Source: Thozetella sp. PMI_491
Lineage: Eukaryota > Ascomycota > Sordariomycetes > Chaetosphaeriales > Chaetosphaeriaceae
Direction of reading: 5' to 3'
DNA length: 64,000 nt
Assembly: GCA_021432635.1 (NCBI GenBank)
Contig: MU270021.1
Span: 938,594-1,002,593, forward strand
In this document: piece by piece, positions 22,401 to 34,300 of the stretch
How positions within the stretch are numbered: the first letter of the stretch is position 1
Layout of the letters: every line of letters starts with the position of its first letter
Program-made: the position numbers and the translations under genes
The notes under the pieces: model-generated
Told to the model about the DNA's origin: nothing
Seen by the model: the letters and a program-made list of their open reading frames with translations, nothing else
The model's database searches: none

Positions 22401-25400
22401 CTTCCCGCTTGACCAGGGCATCTACTTTCACGCTAGTACCTTGATTGGCAGTGGCTGTATCAGCAAGGCGGTGGATCCCAACTACTGTGAGAAGCTACGA
22501 CACACTCGTCCTAGGATCTCGTTCACCCTCGACGAGCGCAGTCTACGATGGGGTCCATGGGAAGAGTCAACATCCTCTGAGCTCGGCATTCTTGTTGACT
22601 GGATTGCCGACAAGTTGACGTTGGGCTCTTCTCAGGTTCCATTGGCTGAGCAAGGCCCTGTTGCTGCTGCCGGCTTCATCCTCAGTTATGTCCTTGATTC
22701 TCTCAGCTTCCCTCAGGACAGCGCGGAGAAGTCTTTCGTGTCCAGAAGCCTAGAGGTCATGCAAAGCTTCGTTGCCCGTTCGGAGTCGAACTCTCCGCCA
22801 CCTGTAGAAACTAAGCAGGCCCAGGCTGAGGTGTACGCGAGATTCACAGTCGCGATTCTAGCCATGTACCGAGTCGCCACAGCCAACGGAAGCGATTACT
22901 CCTTAGTCGTCCGGATCGAAGACGCCTTGACGAAAATAGCCAAGCTTTGCGTCAAGACGCTTCTTGACATTGGGCTGAGTGGCCTCAGAAGAATGTATAG
23001 TGATCTCCAGCGCGCCTCGGTCAGGGAACGAGGCATCCGATCCAGCCAATTCGCTACCAACTGTTGGGTCATCTTGATCCGGGTCCTTGAACACCTTCAG
23101 ATCCCTCGAAGCTCGTTCTGGGACATCACTTATGCTGTCATGCTACAGGAAGACGTTGTTTCCGGCTATGACGCCCAGAAATTCGAGGCGCTGTGGCTTG
23201 ACATGTTCACCCTCTTGCCTCTCTCCGAGTTCGATAACTCCGGAGTTCTTATTTCTGGCCTCCGATACAACACACCGATGGAAGGTTGGACGCTTCCACA
23301 GCAACTCTCCAAGCGAGTCTTCGATCTCTACAGGGCAAACACGCGGCAGCCACCTAGCTTCAACGAATACTGCCGGGCGGTTGTCTCTCGTAGCCACTAC
23401 CTCGTGCAACAATGGGGCTGGTCGAGATGTAGCAGCATCGTTGGAACCATGTTCGATTTCTTTGGGTCCCAGAATCTCGCCCACCTTCGGAACGAAGAGG
23501 TTTACAAGTCACCCTCATTTCTTGACAACCTCGGCGACAGCCCGTCCCTTGCCATCGAACCCGAAGACAGATGTTTCCATATCTTCATAAAGCTCTTAGC
23601 ACTCGCTATCCAGCGGTTGCGGAAGCTAGACCGGATAAACGACATCCGCAACTTAGTGACGAGGACCTTGCCTAACCACAACAGGCAATACAGCAAGGAG
23701 GACACCATACACCAGCGCGACCTCGCTGCTTTGAGAAATCACCACGATCTGCTCTGCACCCTTTTCTGGGCTGCACCGCCCGAGGTCCGGCCCGGTGTGC
23801 ATCTCATTGAGAAGCTCGTGGCCCCGGAGAGCTCGCACAAAGAAGCCGTGCTCATCAACATTCGTGCCTGGTCACAGCTAGCCGACTTTCTTGTGTCCTC
23901 GGGCGAATGCAGCACCTCCTTCAAGCCCTTCATATCTTGGCAGAACAATGTCTTCCAGCACCTGCTGGACCAGTACCTCTCGGCCGCCTCTGACATCGAG
24001 CAGCAGTTCCGAGCGCTGGCTGGGCAGAACCGAGACATCAGCACCGCTATGAAAGACCAGATGATCTCGAGAAACAAGGGTGCTGCCATGGATGGAATGT
24101 ACATGACATTGAAGTCATCCCTGGAAGCTCTGAAGCACGCCGGCACGCTAGAGACCGCGGTTTACGCACTGAATATCTGTAAGTTGAAGATGCTCCTCAC
24201 TAAGTACATAACGCTTATATGGTGTTAGATCAACTCCAGAGAGTATTCGGCAGTCTCGACTACTCATCGCCTCGCTTCGACTGGAGTATTGTTCACGTCG
24301 CTTTGGACACCGTCGAACACTACACAGGCCGGCTGGACGAGGCAAAGGCTGGGGAAGATCAATATTCCAGCGAGGATGTTGGCAGGGTCGATCCCCTGGT
24401 GCTAGAGGATGCTGTTCAAGTAGGTCAAACTTAGCTCTTCTCTCAAATTTTGAAGCTAACATGTGGTAACAGCTGCTGGATGTCCGCCTTGTGAAGGACT
24501 TCTTCCTCATGGGTCGCATGATCTTGGCGCTACCTCCTTCAAATTCACCCAGGCGAGCGAACGACCAGGCTTCTTGCGTTGAGAAGACGGTGGTTTTGGG
24601 GGCGAAGATAGCAACGAGATTCGTTAAGGACAGAATTACTGCAAGTGATTGTTGTGGATGCCTCGCGAACATATGCTAACCCCTATTCTTCAGCTCCTTG
24701 CCCCTTATTTCACCTCTCCAAAGTACGGTCTGTTCTCCCAGCTGCCGAAGAATCTCGGCTCCAAGGAACGCAGATATGTTCCCTTGTTCCTCGCGACTTT
24801 AGTGAAGAACCATGTCTACACCTTCAGCGATCTCGGATCTACATTGCTAGAGCTTTGGATGCTCTCCATCACCAAGCCGTCGCGATATCTCCAGTACGAG
24901 AACTACCTTGCGAGTTGCTTGAAGCACAACGGTCTACCCTTTTTGCAACAAGCCATTATCCCAGCTACTGCACCTGACTACAATGCAAATCGCGATTACT
25001 TCCAGTGCGCACTTCGCCACATGCGTAAGGCGCTACGCGATGCGGGATCGACCCAAGCCCGTCAGCTCCGAGAAGAATACAAGGGTATCTTAGTCCTGTT
25101 AATGAGAAGAATGAAGCAAGACCTTCAGGATCTAGTTTCCGAAGCCAACGAGCACAAAGCCTATATTGTGTTCGTGAGGCAGGCAATATCGCTCATCAAG
25201 TCGCATGGCGTCGGCATCTGCGTGGTTGACCCTTTCTTCACTCAACCCAGCCTCGAGTATTCCCCACCTCAGCAAGACCCTCAGCTCCATGTGGACGGCA
25301 TCATTGGGTACGGCGTCAAGATCGGCGAGAACGACCCTACAGCTGTTCCTCAGCTATTCCACTACCTTTACAACAACTTTAAGATAGCGCTCGCGAATGA

Positions 25401-26337
25401 TAAGTTGAAAGAGGAGACCAGCATTCTAGAGAGAGCTATGCTTCACTCGGATATTGTCTCCTTCATGCTTCAATTCATGCTACCTACCATTGTCGAGGCG
25501 TCGTCGGCGGCGAACGAAGCATGGCTTCTCCTCGATGTATATGTCGGCGCACTTGGAAACACCCTGACACGATCATGCCTCCCAATGGAGCTTCGCGGGA
25601 AGGATGTCAAGCACTCGATCGTGCTTCTAGAGACCATCGTTAGGTGGTTCTTGCAACTACGGGACGACAACCCGTTATCAGTCTCGACTCAGCAGGTTCA
25701 TATTCTGCATTTGTTGGTCAAGCTCGCCAATGCGCAGCAGTCTAGCATTCAAACATGGCTATGCTCGCCTTCTCCGATGGATGAGGAGTCCGTGAGCGGC
25801 CTAGAGAACTTGGTGAGCAGAGCTAGGACGGCAGTTGAGGCTCTCCAGAGCTTCACTCAAGAAGCGGCAGCATATCTCCACCAGATCCTATCCCTAGATG
25901 GGACTTCAGGGGCGGCTATCGTGAATGACGTCTCTGAAGCAATTCTCCAATCAGAGCCTCTGCTCTCTGGTCTTTCGAGCGTGGCCAGAATCGAGCGTTT
26001 TCTGTATCCACGTGCCGTTGAATTTGCACAGCACATTGTCGTGGATGTCAAACGGAACTGGGTGGTCACGCCAAGCCTGGTTAGGATTCAGATGGCCGGG
26101 AAGCCGATCAGCAGTGCAGTTAGTGGCACACCGGCAGCAACGGGCTCGCAGTCACGAAACGGGACAAGTTATAGGCCTTGGGGAACCCGAGACCAGATAA
26201 AACATGCTTGTGACGAATTGAGTAGGTGGAGGCTAGAAGTACCGTCGCTGGGAGGCCGAGATGGAGGGGCGGGGAGGCGTGACTGGAGGAGGCAGAGGGT
26301 CTGGGAAAGAGGGTTTGACGAAGAACTCATATTCTGA
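19444..26337 (+). CDS. MMS22: Mus7/Mms22-family replication-repair protein
   Basis: Very large protein, 2245 residues in four exons: 19444-24178, 24229-24419, 24473-24640 and 24694-26337. Residue junctions are NIY|QLQRVFGS, EDAVQ|LLDVRLV and VKDRIT|LLAPYFTSPKY. The last intron uses a GC donor (GCAAGT) and CAG acceptor; the others are 50-53 nt. The N-terminal 800 or so residues are acidic, Ser/Pro-rich and disordered with basic patches (starting MKNWKERGEVPDSDDDE, a typical fungal Mus7 start). The C-terminal two thirds are folded and helical. Known for the family: Mms22 is the substrate adaptor of the Rtt101-Mms1 cullin ligase and Mus7 acts with it at stalled forks, with alkylation-damage sensitivity in mutants. 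The assignment rests on start, length and C-terminal pattern, not a database search. Confidence 0.82.
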
Positions 26338-27198
26338 GCTTCATGCTGCATTTCTCAGGCATCATCATTGCGAGGCGTTACGGATGGGAGCATTGGGAAG
26401 TACCAATTGTCTAGATGAAGATCCATGAGATAGATAAACACACAGAGCATTCGTAGCGAACTGAGGTCAACAAACCCTCCTGTCTTGCGAAGTGTACTTC
26501 TGGTCCTGCTGCGGAAGGCTCTCCTAATAACCCAGGGTCTGTGCACGCGAGCTCGAAAGACCCGCTACTCGGTAACCTCGGTCACTCCATGTTCCCATAG
26601 CTTCTCTTTTCGACTCTTTTTTTTGTCCGACGAATGCTCTGTGCATGTCACCCCGGGCTTGAACAGGATTATCCACCACCGCACGCCCACTAAAGCATGT
26701 TTGTATAGCCAGGGGTCTCGAAGGCCTCCGCTGGCTTTGCGTAACAGTCCGAGGCGTACCTGGTCTCTCATAGCTCTTCCTTTTTCTCGCCATACATGAT
26801 CTTTTCGAAGCAGGCCCTGATCCGAAACTGCTCAATACGGATGGCATCACACGTCCGATGGCTAAATTGGATGTTGCGATTAGATTGTTAGCTGCATAGG
26901 CTCGCTTGTATCTCCCTGTCGCCTAAAAGAACAAAAGGTTTTTAAGGATGGGAAGCTTCTAGTTGTCATTGACAGCCTATGCCAAGCTTCTCTTTGTATC
27001 GTAGCGCTGGTTCACTCCCGCCATCCATCATTGGTTCTCCTCTCATGTTAGGTTAATATTCAAGTCACCAGCGTTTCAGCTCGTCGCGAAGGCGAAGGCA
27101 CTATGATGCCAGCTGAAAATTGCAATGCCCTAGGCAGGTATCAGGGGTGGAAGCTCGGCCACGAGAAGGGGAATGTATTCGGTTGCCAGCACTAAGGC

Positions 27199-27425
27199 TG
27201 TAACAGAGACTGATCCTTAAGGTTCCTACTTATACAGGTGAAGGGTTCTCCTCCTGGATTCGGTCCTGGCTCGGCTCCGAATCCCCTGTGTTTCCTACCT
27301 GACTCCTAGGCCGGTTGCGGCCTATACTGGAGTCATACTGGCTGTTCTCCCTTACTCGTGAACCTTCCAGGTTCTGCTTTCGGCTGTGTGCCCTGTTGTA
27401 AGGCTGTATGCTCTGGGGCCTTACA
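27199..27425. mobile_element. Possible solo LTR
   Basis: 227 bp bounded by TGTAA...TTACA (TG...CA ends with a 5-bp inverted repeat) directly next to an AT-rich RIP-like island. No target-site duplication is visible (flanks AAGGC and ATTAT), so this is tentative. Confidence 0.3.
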
Positions 27426-28180
27426 ATTATTTATTAATACTCTGATTAAAGCTAAAGTAAGACTAATCTTTAAAGGCATTTTAACTATTTTTAAGGGAAT
27501 TATATACTCCTTAAAGGATTTTCCTCCCTTAAGGTAGTCCCTGGCTGAGTTTCGCGTGGCCTTAGATCCACATTGTAATATTTGCGCTGCCTAAGGTGTT
27601 GCATCAAAACACTAAGCTCCTAGCTGTGGTTGACGAGTGTTGCATCCAGCTGCAGGCAGGCGATTTGGGCTGCCCGGCGCACTTGTTTCGTGCCGACCCC
27701 GCGCCACCGGCAGCATCGTAAGTGTGCCTAGCACCAAGAGCCTGCCTTGCAAAAACTGAAGAGACTAGTTTGGTCTGCTCGCATTCTTATGATCCCCTTT
27801 AGGTAACTAATTGACGCAATTGGTGGCTTGTTGGTGCTTTCATGCAGCTAGAGAGGGAAGGTGAAAAATCCGACGAGTTGTCCCAAAAGTTGGTGTTCAT
27901 ACCTATTCCAGCCACCAGATGAAGATGCTCTCACGCTATGACTTTGACGTTGCTGGGAGACTGGGGTGCGAAAACTCTATTTTCTTTTCGGCAGTGTCCT
28001 CCGTGTCTATACCCCACCCATCCCTTGATTTTTCCCCTGGGTGCTACAGAGGCGCTAGCTCTGGTATGTGTGGGTCTACGTTGAGTATAATCAGGGTACA
28101 ATAGCCGGATATACTGTTCGAGCCCCCTGAAGGTTTCTATTCCACATCTAGCCCAGCTAGCGGTTCCCTGATGGGATCCT

Positions 28181-28375
28181 GGGCCTGACCGTAATACTAC
28201 GTAACAATTCAGCCAATTGAAGTTTGGTTTGGCGTGTCGAGGACCTCAAGCGAGTAGATGTTGCTACGATACTAGTTAGCAATTTTCTCCCCGGATAATG
28301 AGCTACACTAATATCACTTATGTACTTGATTGTACTATAGCGCCGCGTGCCCCACGTAGTATTACGATCGGGCCC
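28181..28375. mobile_element. MITE-like element with 22-bp inverted ends
   Basis: Left end 28181-28202 (GGGCCTGACCGTAATACTAC + GT) is the reverse complement of right end 28354-28375 except at two positions, both C/T transitions; the inner 13 bp (CGTAATACTACGT) are perfect. The 195-bp element is AT-richer inside and has no ORF. No clear target duplication. Confidence 0.6.
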
Positions 28376-28969
28376 AAGGAGATATTAGGCTCTCCTCCGG
28401 TCAGCGCAGTATTAACCTGACTTTGGTAGCTCCCAGCCGAACGCCTCTTCGATCACACGGGACCAGGCACCTCCCACCTGGTGCTGCTACGATCTGCCGA
28501 GAGAAGCACCCCTGGGGGAGCCTCGGTAAACTAACACGACTGGCCCCTCCGAAGCCCCACCGTGACTACTTCAGGGTGGTTCACCAGAGTACCTGCTCCG
28601 CGCCATCCAAGTTCTAGCCTCTGGCTCGTGTTATGTAGATCGTCACATGCACGGACCTGACTGCATACAAGTCCTGCGGGCAGCGACGTTCTGTTTTCCT
28701 GCCACAGTGCTATCCGAGGTGTGGATGGTGCCACCCTAGGGAAGTGCCGATACCCCTTCCGTTGGAAGTCCCCCTTTCGTCGCTCTCGCGCCCCCTCCTC
28801 TGCGCACGGTGGACGCCCAAGACCTCGGTCCTCTTTTCTCCTGCTCTTAATCAGCAAGGATCTCTATGGGCTAGATAACAACTAGATAATAACGATAGGC
28901 CTCTGTCTCAATCGATCGCCTAGCATGGAAGGGACGGCTGCTTAAGACAAGTGAAAACCTGCCGGTATT

Positions 28970-30379
28970 ATGGCAGACAACGTCGCCAACCGCGGGCCTC
29001 AGCTCTTAGCCGTTGACCTTTCGTTTCTCGTGACGGCCATTATTGCCTCGGTACTGCGCTGCTATGTTCGCACACGCATCGTCAAGGCCTGGGGCGTCGA
29101 TGACTGGCTGATGTTGACGGCAACAGTTCGTCTCGCCTTTTTGTGCAGACACACGAAATCTTCTGCATGCGGCTAACTCTGGGTGACAGATTTCCTTCAC
29201 ACTTTACTGCGCTTGTTCTATCACCGGAGTTCACTATGGCACCGGAAGACACCACGCCGACCTCGCACTGGCCGATATCCAACAAGCGAAGAAGGTGAGA
29301 GAATCCTCGCTGGCGTTGATGATATAACGGTGGTTATACTCCCCAAAAAGGTAATACTAACCACGCGGCGTTGCGCAGTATTGGTGGTGTTGCTATCTCT
29401 TCTACAGCATCACAATGATCGCATCCAAGTTCTCCATCGGCTGGTTCTTGTTGCGTATTGCTGTGCAGCGCGTCCACAGGATCATCATATACATCTCATG
29501 CCTGCTAACCGGTGTCACGGGGCTTGTTTTTTTCTTCGTCACCATCTTCCAGTGTTCACCGGTCAACTTCTTCTGGAACCAGTACGAAGGCCAATCAGGC
29601 CGCTGCGTCGACGTCGATGTCATCATAGCGCTCGCTTTCTTGTACAGCGGCGTCAACGTTTTTGTCGACTTCTCCTTCGCTCTGCTCCCGGCGTTCCTGC
29701 TCTGGGGATTACAGCTCGACAAGAAGACCAAGATTGCGACAATTCCGCTCCTGGCTATGGGATGTGTCGCGAGCGGAGGTGTCGTGGCCCGCCTGGCTTA
29801 CCTCATGAATTTTAGAAATCCAGACTTTCTCTGTATGTCAAATCACCTCTGTTTCTACGCCTAGTGTGTCCGCGGCGCTTACTGAAATCTTTAGGGGCAA
29901 CTTTGGACATTGCCATATGGTCCACAGTGGAGGAAGGACTAGCCATCACTGCTGGCAGTCTTGCCGCCCTCCGCCCGCTCTTGAAGCGCCTCATGGTACG
30001 CTTCGGCTGGAGCCGGCCCTCGGAGATTCACTACAATGCTACTGGCAACAGCGGTGTACCTGGTGCCAACGGAAACGGCAGTCTCGGCGGTTCCAAAGTC
30101 TTCCGGCCTTCGCAATTCGAATTAGTACCGTCTCCAACGGGTAAATTCGGCCATGTGCTGGACGAGGATGGATCCTTGGACGACAAGAAACTACCCCCGC
30201 ATCTCCACGCCTGCGTCGTGGAGAAACCGAATCAAACGAAGGCCGAGGCGGCGAGCAGGACCGGGAGCCAGGAGGGGCTGTGGAGCAGACGAGACTCGTC
30301 CGACTCCTTGCGCGAAGTGGAAGCTGGCGTCGTTGTCACCAAGAGCTGGCGAATTACGGTGGGGCGGGACGGGAATTAA
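28970..30379 (+). CDS. Pth11-type seven-helix receptor-like membrane protein (fungal rhodopsin-domain family)
   Basis: Four exons: 28970-29125, 29190-29294, 29379-29832 and 29895-30379, giving 399 residues. Junctions are LTAT|ISFTLYCAC, IQQAKK|YWWCCYLFYS and NPDFL|WATLDIAIW. The layout is that of the large fungal integral membrane family with DDW and YGxGxHH motifs: GVDDWLMLTAT, GVHYGTGRHHADL, SKFSIGWFLLRI, FQCSPVNFFWNQ and ATLDIAIWSTVEEGLAITAGSLAALRPL. About seven hydrophobic helices are followed by a hydrophilic cytosolic tail (about 120 residues). The EGF-like CFEM domain of Pth11 itself is absent. Ligand and signalling partner are unknown. It is convergent with the GMC oxidoreductase gene 326 bp away. 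Confidence 0.88.
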
Positions 30380-30705
30380 CAAGGACTGTTTCGTGTCGAT
30401 CAATGATTGTCGGCTCCTAGTTTATACGCTTCTACTTTTTGTTTAATGTTTTTATTACGTACATCTCTGCGGCAGTTAACCCGGGTTGACACAGGAGCAC
30501 GCAGCTTTTAAGAATCACTACATATCGGCGATGCCTAGCGCTAGTCGGGACGTGGATCTCGGTGATGGGAGATTGAATAGGCTACTCAAGGTGTGTCTGG
30601 AAAGTAGAGGAATTAGGGGGTTGGGGTGGTTACATGGTCTGTGTCTGGCGCGGCAGTCTGGCAGCTTCGCATCTAGTCGCATACCAGTGTTCGACGGCCA
30701 CCCGT
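30380..30705. other. Convergent 3' region, receptor / GMC oxidoreductase
   Basis: About 330 bp of spacer; nothing further seen. Confidence 0.5.
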
Positions 30706-32692
30706 TTAGATCTGAGATAATATTACATCTGCCGCCTTCTCACCAACCATGTACGTGGATACTGCCGTGAAAGTGCCCGGGATCCGTGGGTACACCGATG
30801 CATCCACAACTCGCAGGCCCTGGACGCCCCTGACGCGGAAGCTGGAGTCAAGCACAGCCATAGGATCGCCGTCCGGGCCGATTGGGCAAGTGCACGACGC
30901 GTGGTGGCCCCACGTATTATCCTTGACGTATGTCTGGATATCCTCGCGAGATTGGACTGCCGCACCAGGCAGCACCTCGGTAACATTGACGAGCTGGCGG
31001 CTGAAGGCGTCTCGTGCAAGCTCGACGGCCTCGTACATAGCCTCTAGGTCGACGTTGTAGTCGCCGTTTCCAGTGTCGAAGTAGTTAAAGACGATCTCGG
31101 GCACGTCGAGCGGATCACTGGAGCGTAGGGTAACGCTGCCGGCGGTGTTGTGGGGATGGGACTTAAGGATGGCCCAGGTGAACCAGTCGTGCTCGCTTGT
31201 AGCGTTGAAAGAGTAGCCAGGGAACTGTACTTTGGGGTCAGTGGATGTGGCGAATATGTGTAGAGCAAGGAGAGAATCGTACGTAGCCACGGAAGTTTAC
31301 TGGGCCGCCAAAGACAAAGACATCCCAGTCGCCATTTGTAGAGACGTTGCTCTTGAAGAACATTGTAGCAGCAAGACCAGGGGACGAGTATACGCCGTGA
31401 TCACCGAGGACCGGGTTCTCCCACCGCGTCACGCAGGGGTCCGATTGGTTATCGAAGCCCCAAGTGCAGCCATCGAACGCAGTCCAATTGGAGGGCACAT
31501 TGCCCTGCACCGAGATCTCGTAATGATCCTGCAAGTTGGTGCCCACACCCGGGAGGTCCTTGACGACGGGTATCCCAAACTTCTGCAATTCCTGTGCTGG
31601 GCCGATGCCACTCAGCTTCAGCAATTGCGGCGAGTTATACACCCCACCAGCCACGATGACCTCACGAGAAGCGGTAGCCGTGCCAGCAACGCCGCCCGTA
31701 GAGGAACCAGACCGTGGGCTAGCGCGGTAGAGATACTTGCCGTCAAGGAACTCAACACCTGTTGCCTTGGGGGTGGTCGAGTTGTCAAATGTGACCTTGG
31801 TTACAAAACAGTCGGTGCGGACATCGAGGGGATACATCTTGCTGCCGTCGGCATTGGTAGCATCGCGAACAGCTACAACGAGCTCGCGCGCGCCGACGCG
31901 GTGCGCCCCGTTTGTCGACACGGGGATCTGGTAGTAGCCCGGTGTGTTGTCGCGCGTGGTCGAGTTGGAGTTGGCGTCGCCGGCGATGAGGTCGGCGAGG
32001 TTGATGACTGTGTTGGTCCAGTTGCCGAGGGCGAAGGAACCGCCAGTCAGGAGGCTTAAGAGCGACGTGTCGCCGAGGACGATGCTTAGCGGTGCCTCCT
32101 CCGTCTCTAGCCAGCCGTCGAAACCGTGGCCTGCCGCGCCGGGGAGGAGATACTGGTTCTTCTCCATCCGCTCGAAATACTTGCGCATGTTTTCTGGGGC
32201 CCATGAGCCGTCGCCGGTGAGGTTTGCGATGTACTCAAAGTCGGCAGCGAATGGGTAAACGGCAATGAGGGCGTTGTGCGCAGTGCAGCCTCCGAGGGAG
32301 CCGGTGCGAGGATAGAGCGTTCCCTTCATCTTCGAACCCGAGGGCGGGTCAAGGCCGGTATACTCCCCGCCATCTGGGGTCTCGTAGGTGGTCTTGAAAT
32401 CGAGAGCTTGCCGTGCGTCGTCGGCATAGTGGCGGACAAAAAAGTTCCACGCGAGAGCCTCGTCTTCTGAGGATTTGGCGTTATACGCAGGTATAGTATA
32501 GTTGAGATTGGCGCCTTGGTCGTCTCCCGCCTCTATGAGAAGAGTCTTGTGCCCGGCGAGCGCAAGTCTTGCAGCGAGAGGCCCTCCACCGGCGCCCGAG
32601 CCAACAACGATATACTCGTAGCCGGTGAGGTCGACGGCCCGGACCAAGGGGCCGAGGACGGCGAGCAGTGAGATGCACCTGTTGAAGAACAT
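30706..32692 (-). CDS. Secreted GMC-family FAD oxidoreductase
   Basis: Two exons, 32692-31283 and 31224-30706, giving 642 residues; the junction is NFRGY|FPGYSFNATSEH with a CACTGAC branch site. The N-terminus (MFFNRCISLLAVLGPLVRA) is a signal peptide and there are several N-glycosylation sequons. The FAD dinucleotide motif is VVGSGAGGGPLAARL (about 29-43) and the GMC signature region includes GTLYPRTGSLGG. The first active-site histidine lies in WGHHASCTCPIG. In the second active-site segment (IPGTFTAVSTYMVGEKAAD) the His/Asn found in canonical GMC oxidases is not evident; many fungal relatives with the HHASCTCPIG block share this. Probable class: aryl-alcohol or choline dehydrogenase-like; substrate not predictable. 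Confidence 0.9.
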
Positions 32693-34040
32693 AGTGTTGG
32701 CTTCAATCTTATTGCTCCCCGGTGGGATTTGGAAGAACGACGGCCTGCTTCAGGGGGGAAAAGGGGGAGGGACGTGCCTGGGAGCACATGGCCGGTCTGG
32801 TCGCAAGATACTAGAGATTTATATATAAGAACTAGGCTTCCTTCTAGTACGGCATGGGTACACTCTCACCCCTTCGCTGCTCCGCCTACTTAACTGACAA
32901 ATCCGCCTGGGCCCCTGAGTTTCCACGTTTGCAAAGATTTAGCCTTTCGCAAGCATGAATTGGCGCAGATGAGCCCGATACCAAATGATGCGCTCGGTGA
33001 GGGAGCATGTGATCTCGCGAGAACCCAACTATTAGTGGACCTGAAGCCCCTGAATCCTCATGCCCAGCTTACCCGGCCAAGTGCCGAGGCAACAGCAGCA
33101 GGGGAGGCTACTGATTCATTATTTCCCAGCAATGCTCGGTTAAAGTACCCGACTTTGCTCGAGTTGGGGCTGCCGTACCTGCGGGGGCGGAGACTGTATA
33201 GCTCACTATTACAGTCCTGGCAAAGCTCCCGAACGGCGCTAGGAGCCCTGCGGGGTACCTTGTTCCCATGCGACACGACGCGGAAGGCCGGAAATGAAGA
33301 GCGGCAGGGACGAACAACAATCTAGCCCCAAAAATTGGAACGGCCTCGTATTAACCTAGAGCCACAGGTCCTTTGAAACTTACGCAAGTGCCCGCGGGCC
33401 CTAAACACTTTCCACTCTATATCCTATCTCTCCTCTTTACCACTCAATTCTAACACGTCAGGCGTCAAGCCCACATTGCTCAAGCGCGTAACAAATTCCA
33501 AATGTGCGCACTGCCTTAAGGGTGTTCGCATCGAGGACCGACCTCTTCTGTAGATGAATCTCCTCAAGTGGCAAGTCGAGGACAAATAACATCCCCTCAA
33601 GGACCAGGGCGAGGTAAACGAGATCCAGTAGAGCAACTAGTCGAAGTAGAGGTCTTTCTAGCTACAAAAGCCACATAACAACACTAATTACGTCTCTCTC
33701 GTGCTCTCTCCGAGGTCATCTTTGCAAGATGGTCCAGGTGTTAATCAGCAAGGTAACTCTATTGATACTAACGCACCGACAGTAGCAGCTATACAACCGC
33801 CTCATGCTGCTTCTCTGCTGTCCACGACAGCAACATCTGGCCATACTTATCCTTCAACCTACCATCGGTCCCATTCTAAGGCAACAGCTTAATAGCCGGT
33901 TTGCGTCCCTTCTTTGACGCCCACCACAGCTGTCAGGGTATGACCCTTTGTCGTTGGACGAAAGTTAAGAAACTCCATTTGGTCCATCCTGGGGCTGCAG
34001 TTCTATATAATTGGGAAAACTAGGTACAGGGATAGATGAC
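32693..34040. other. Gene-free region between GMC gene and NLR tail
   Basis: GMC promoter (TATATAAG at 32821-32828, 129 nt before its ATG) followed by low-complexity, stop-rich DNA. A stretch near 33510-33650 reads like degraded coding sequence with several in-frame stops, but no family is recognisable. Confidence 0.45.
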
Positions 34041-34069
34041 TGGGGGACCTGAAGTGGTTCGTGCTGTGA

Positions 34070-34300
34070 CAATAGCAACATCCGGCGATCCTGTTTCTTC
34101 GACTCAAGATCGGCTCCTTTCTCAAGTATAAGCGCACCACCGCCTCATGGCCCTCCCTTGCTACCTATGATAGCGGGAACTTATTATCGTTATCTTTCGA
34201 CTTATGATCGGCCCCTTTCTGAAGGAGTAACTGTACTACCGCCTCATATCCGCCCGAAACTGCCCGAAACAGCGGTGTCTGGCCATTCTCATCCTTAGAC
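34070..34300 (-). pseudogene. Out-of-frame ankyrin repeats, former tail of the NLR gene
   Basis: Two more ankyrin units continue the array of the NLR gene but in other frames: 34165-34300 (GQTPLFRAVSGGYEAVVQLL, ending at a stop in FPLS) and a more decayed unit at about 34070-34165 (GHEAVV). A 4-nt insertion near 34325, within the expected GADLESKD codons, throws them out of frame relative to 34330-37578. Confidence 0.75.

Larger units (their letters stand above)
26338..28969. other. 2.6-kb gene-free accessory region
   Basis: No gene supported. Holds an AT-rich island at about 27425-27540 (TTTAAAGG-type RIP-like sequence), a possible solo LTR (27199-27425) and a MITE-like element (28181-28375). 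Short open frames on both strands have no recognisable product. Confidence 0.6.

Noticed and set aside
31232-32059. 275-codon plus-strand frame
   Set aside because: Antisense shadow of the GMC oxidoreductase first exon; no recognisable protein.
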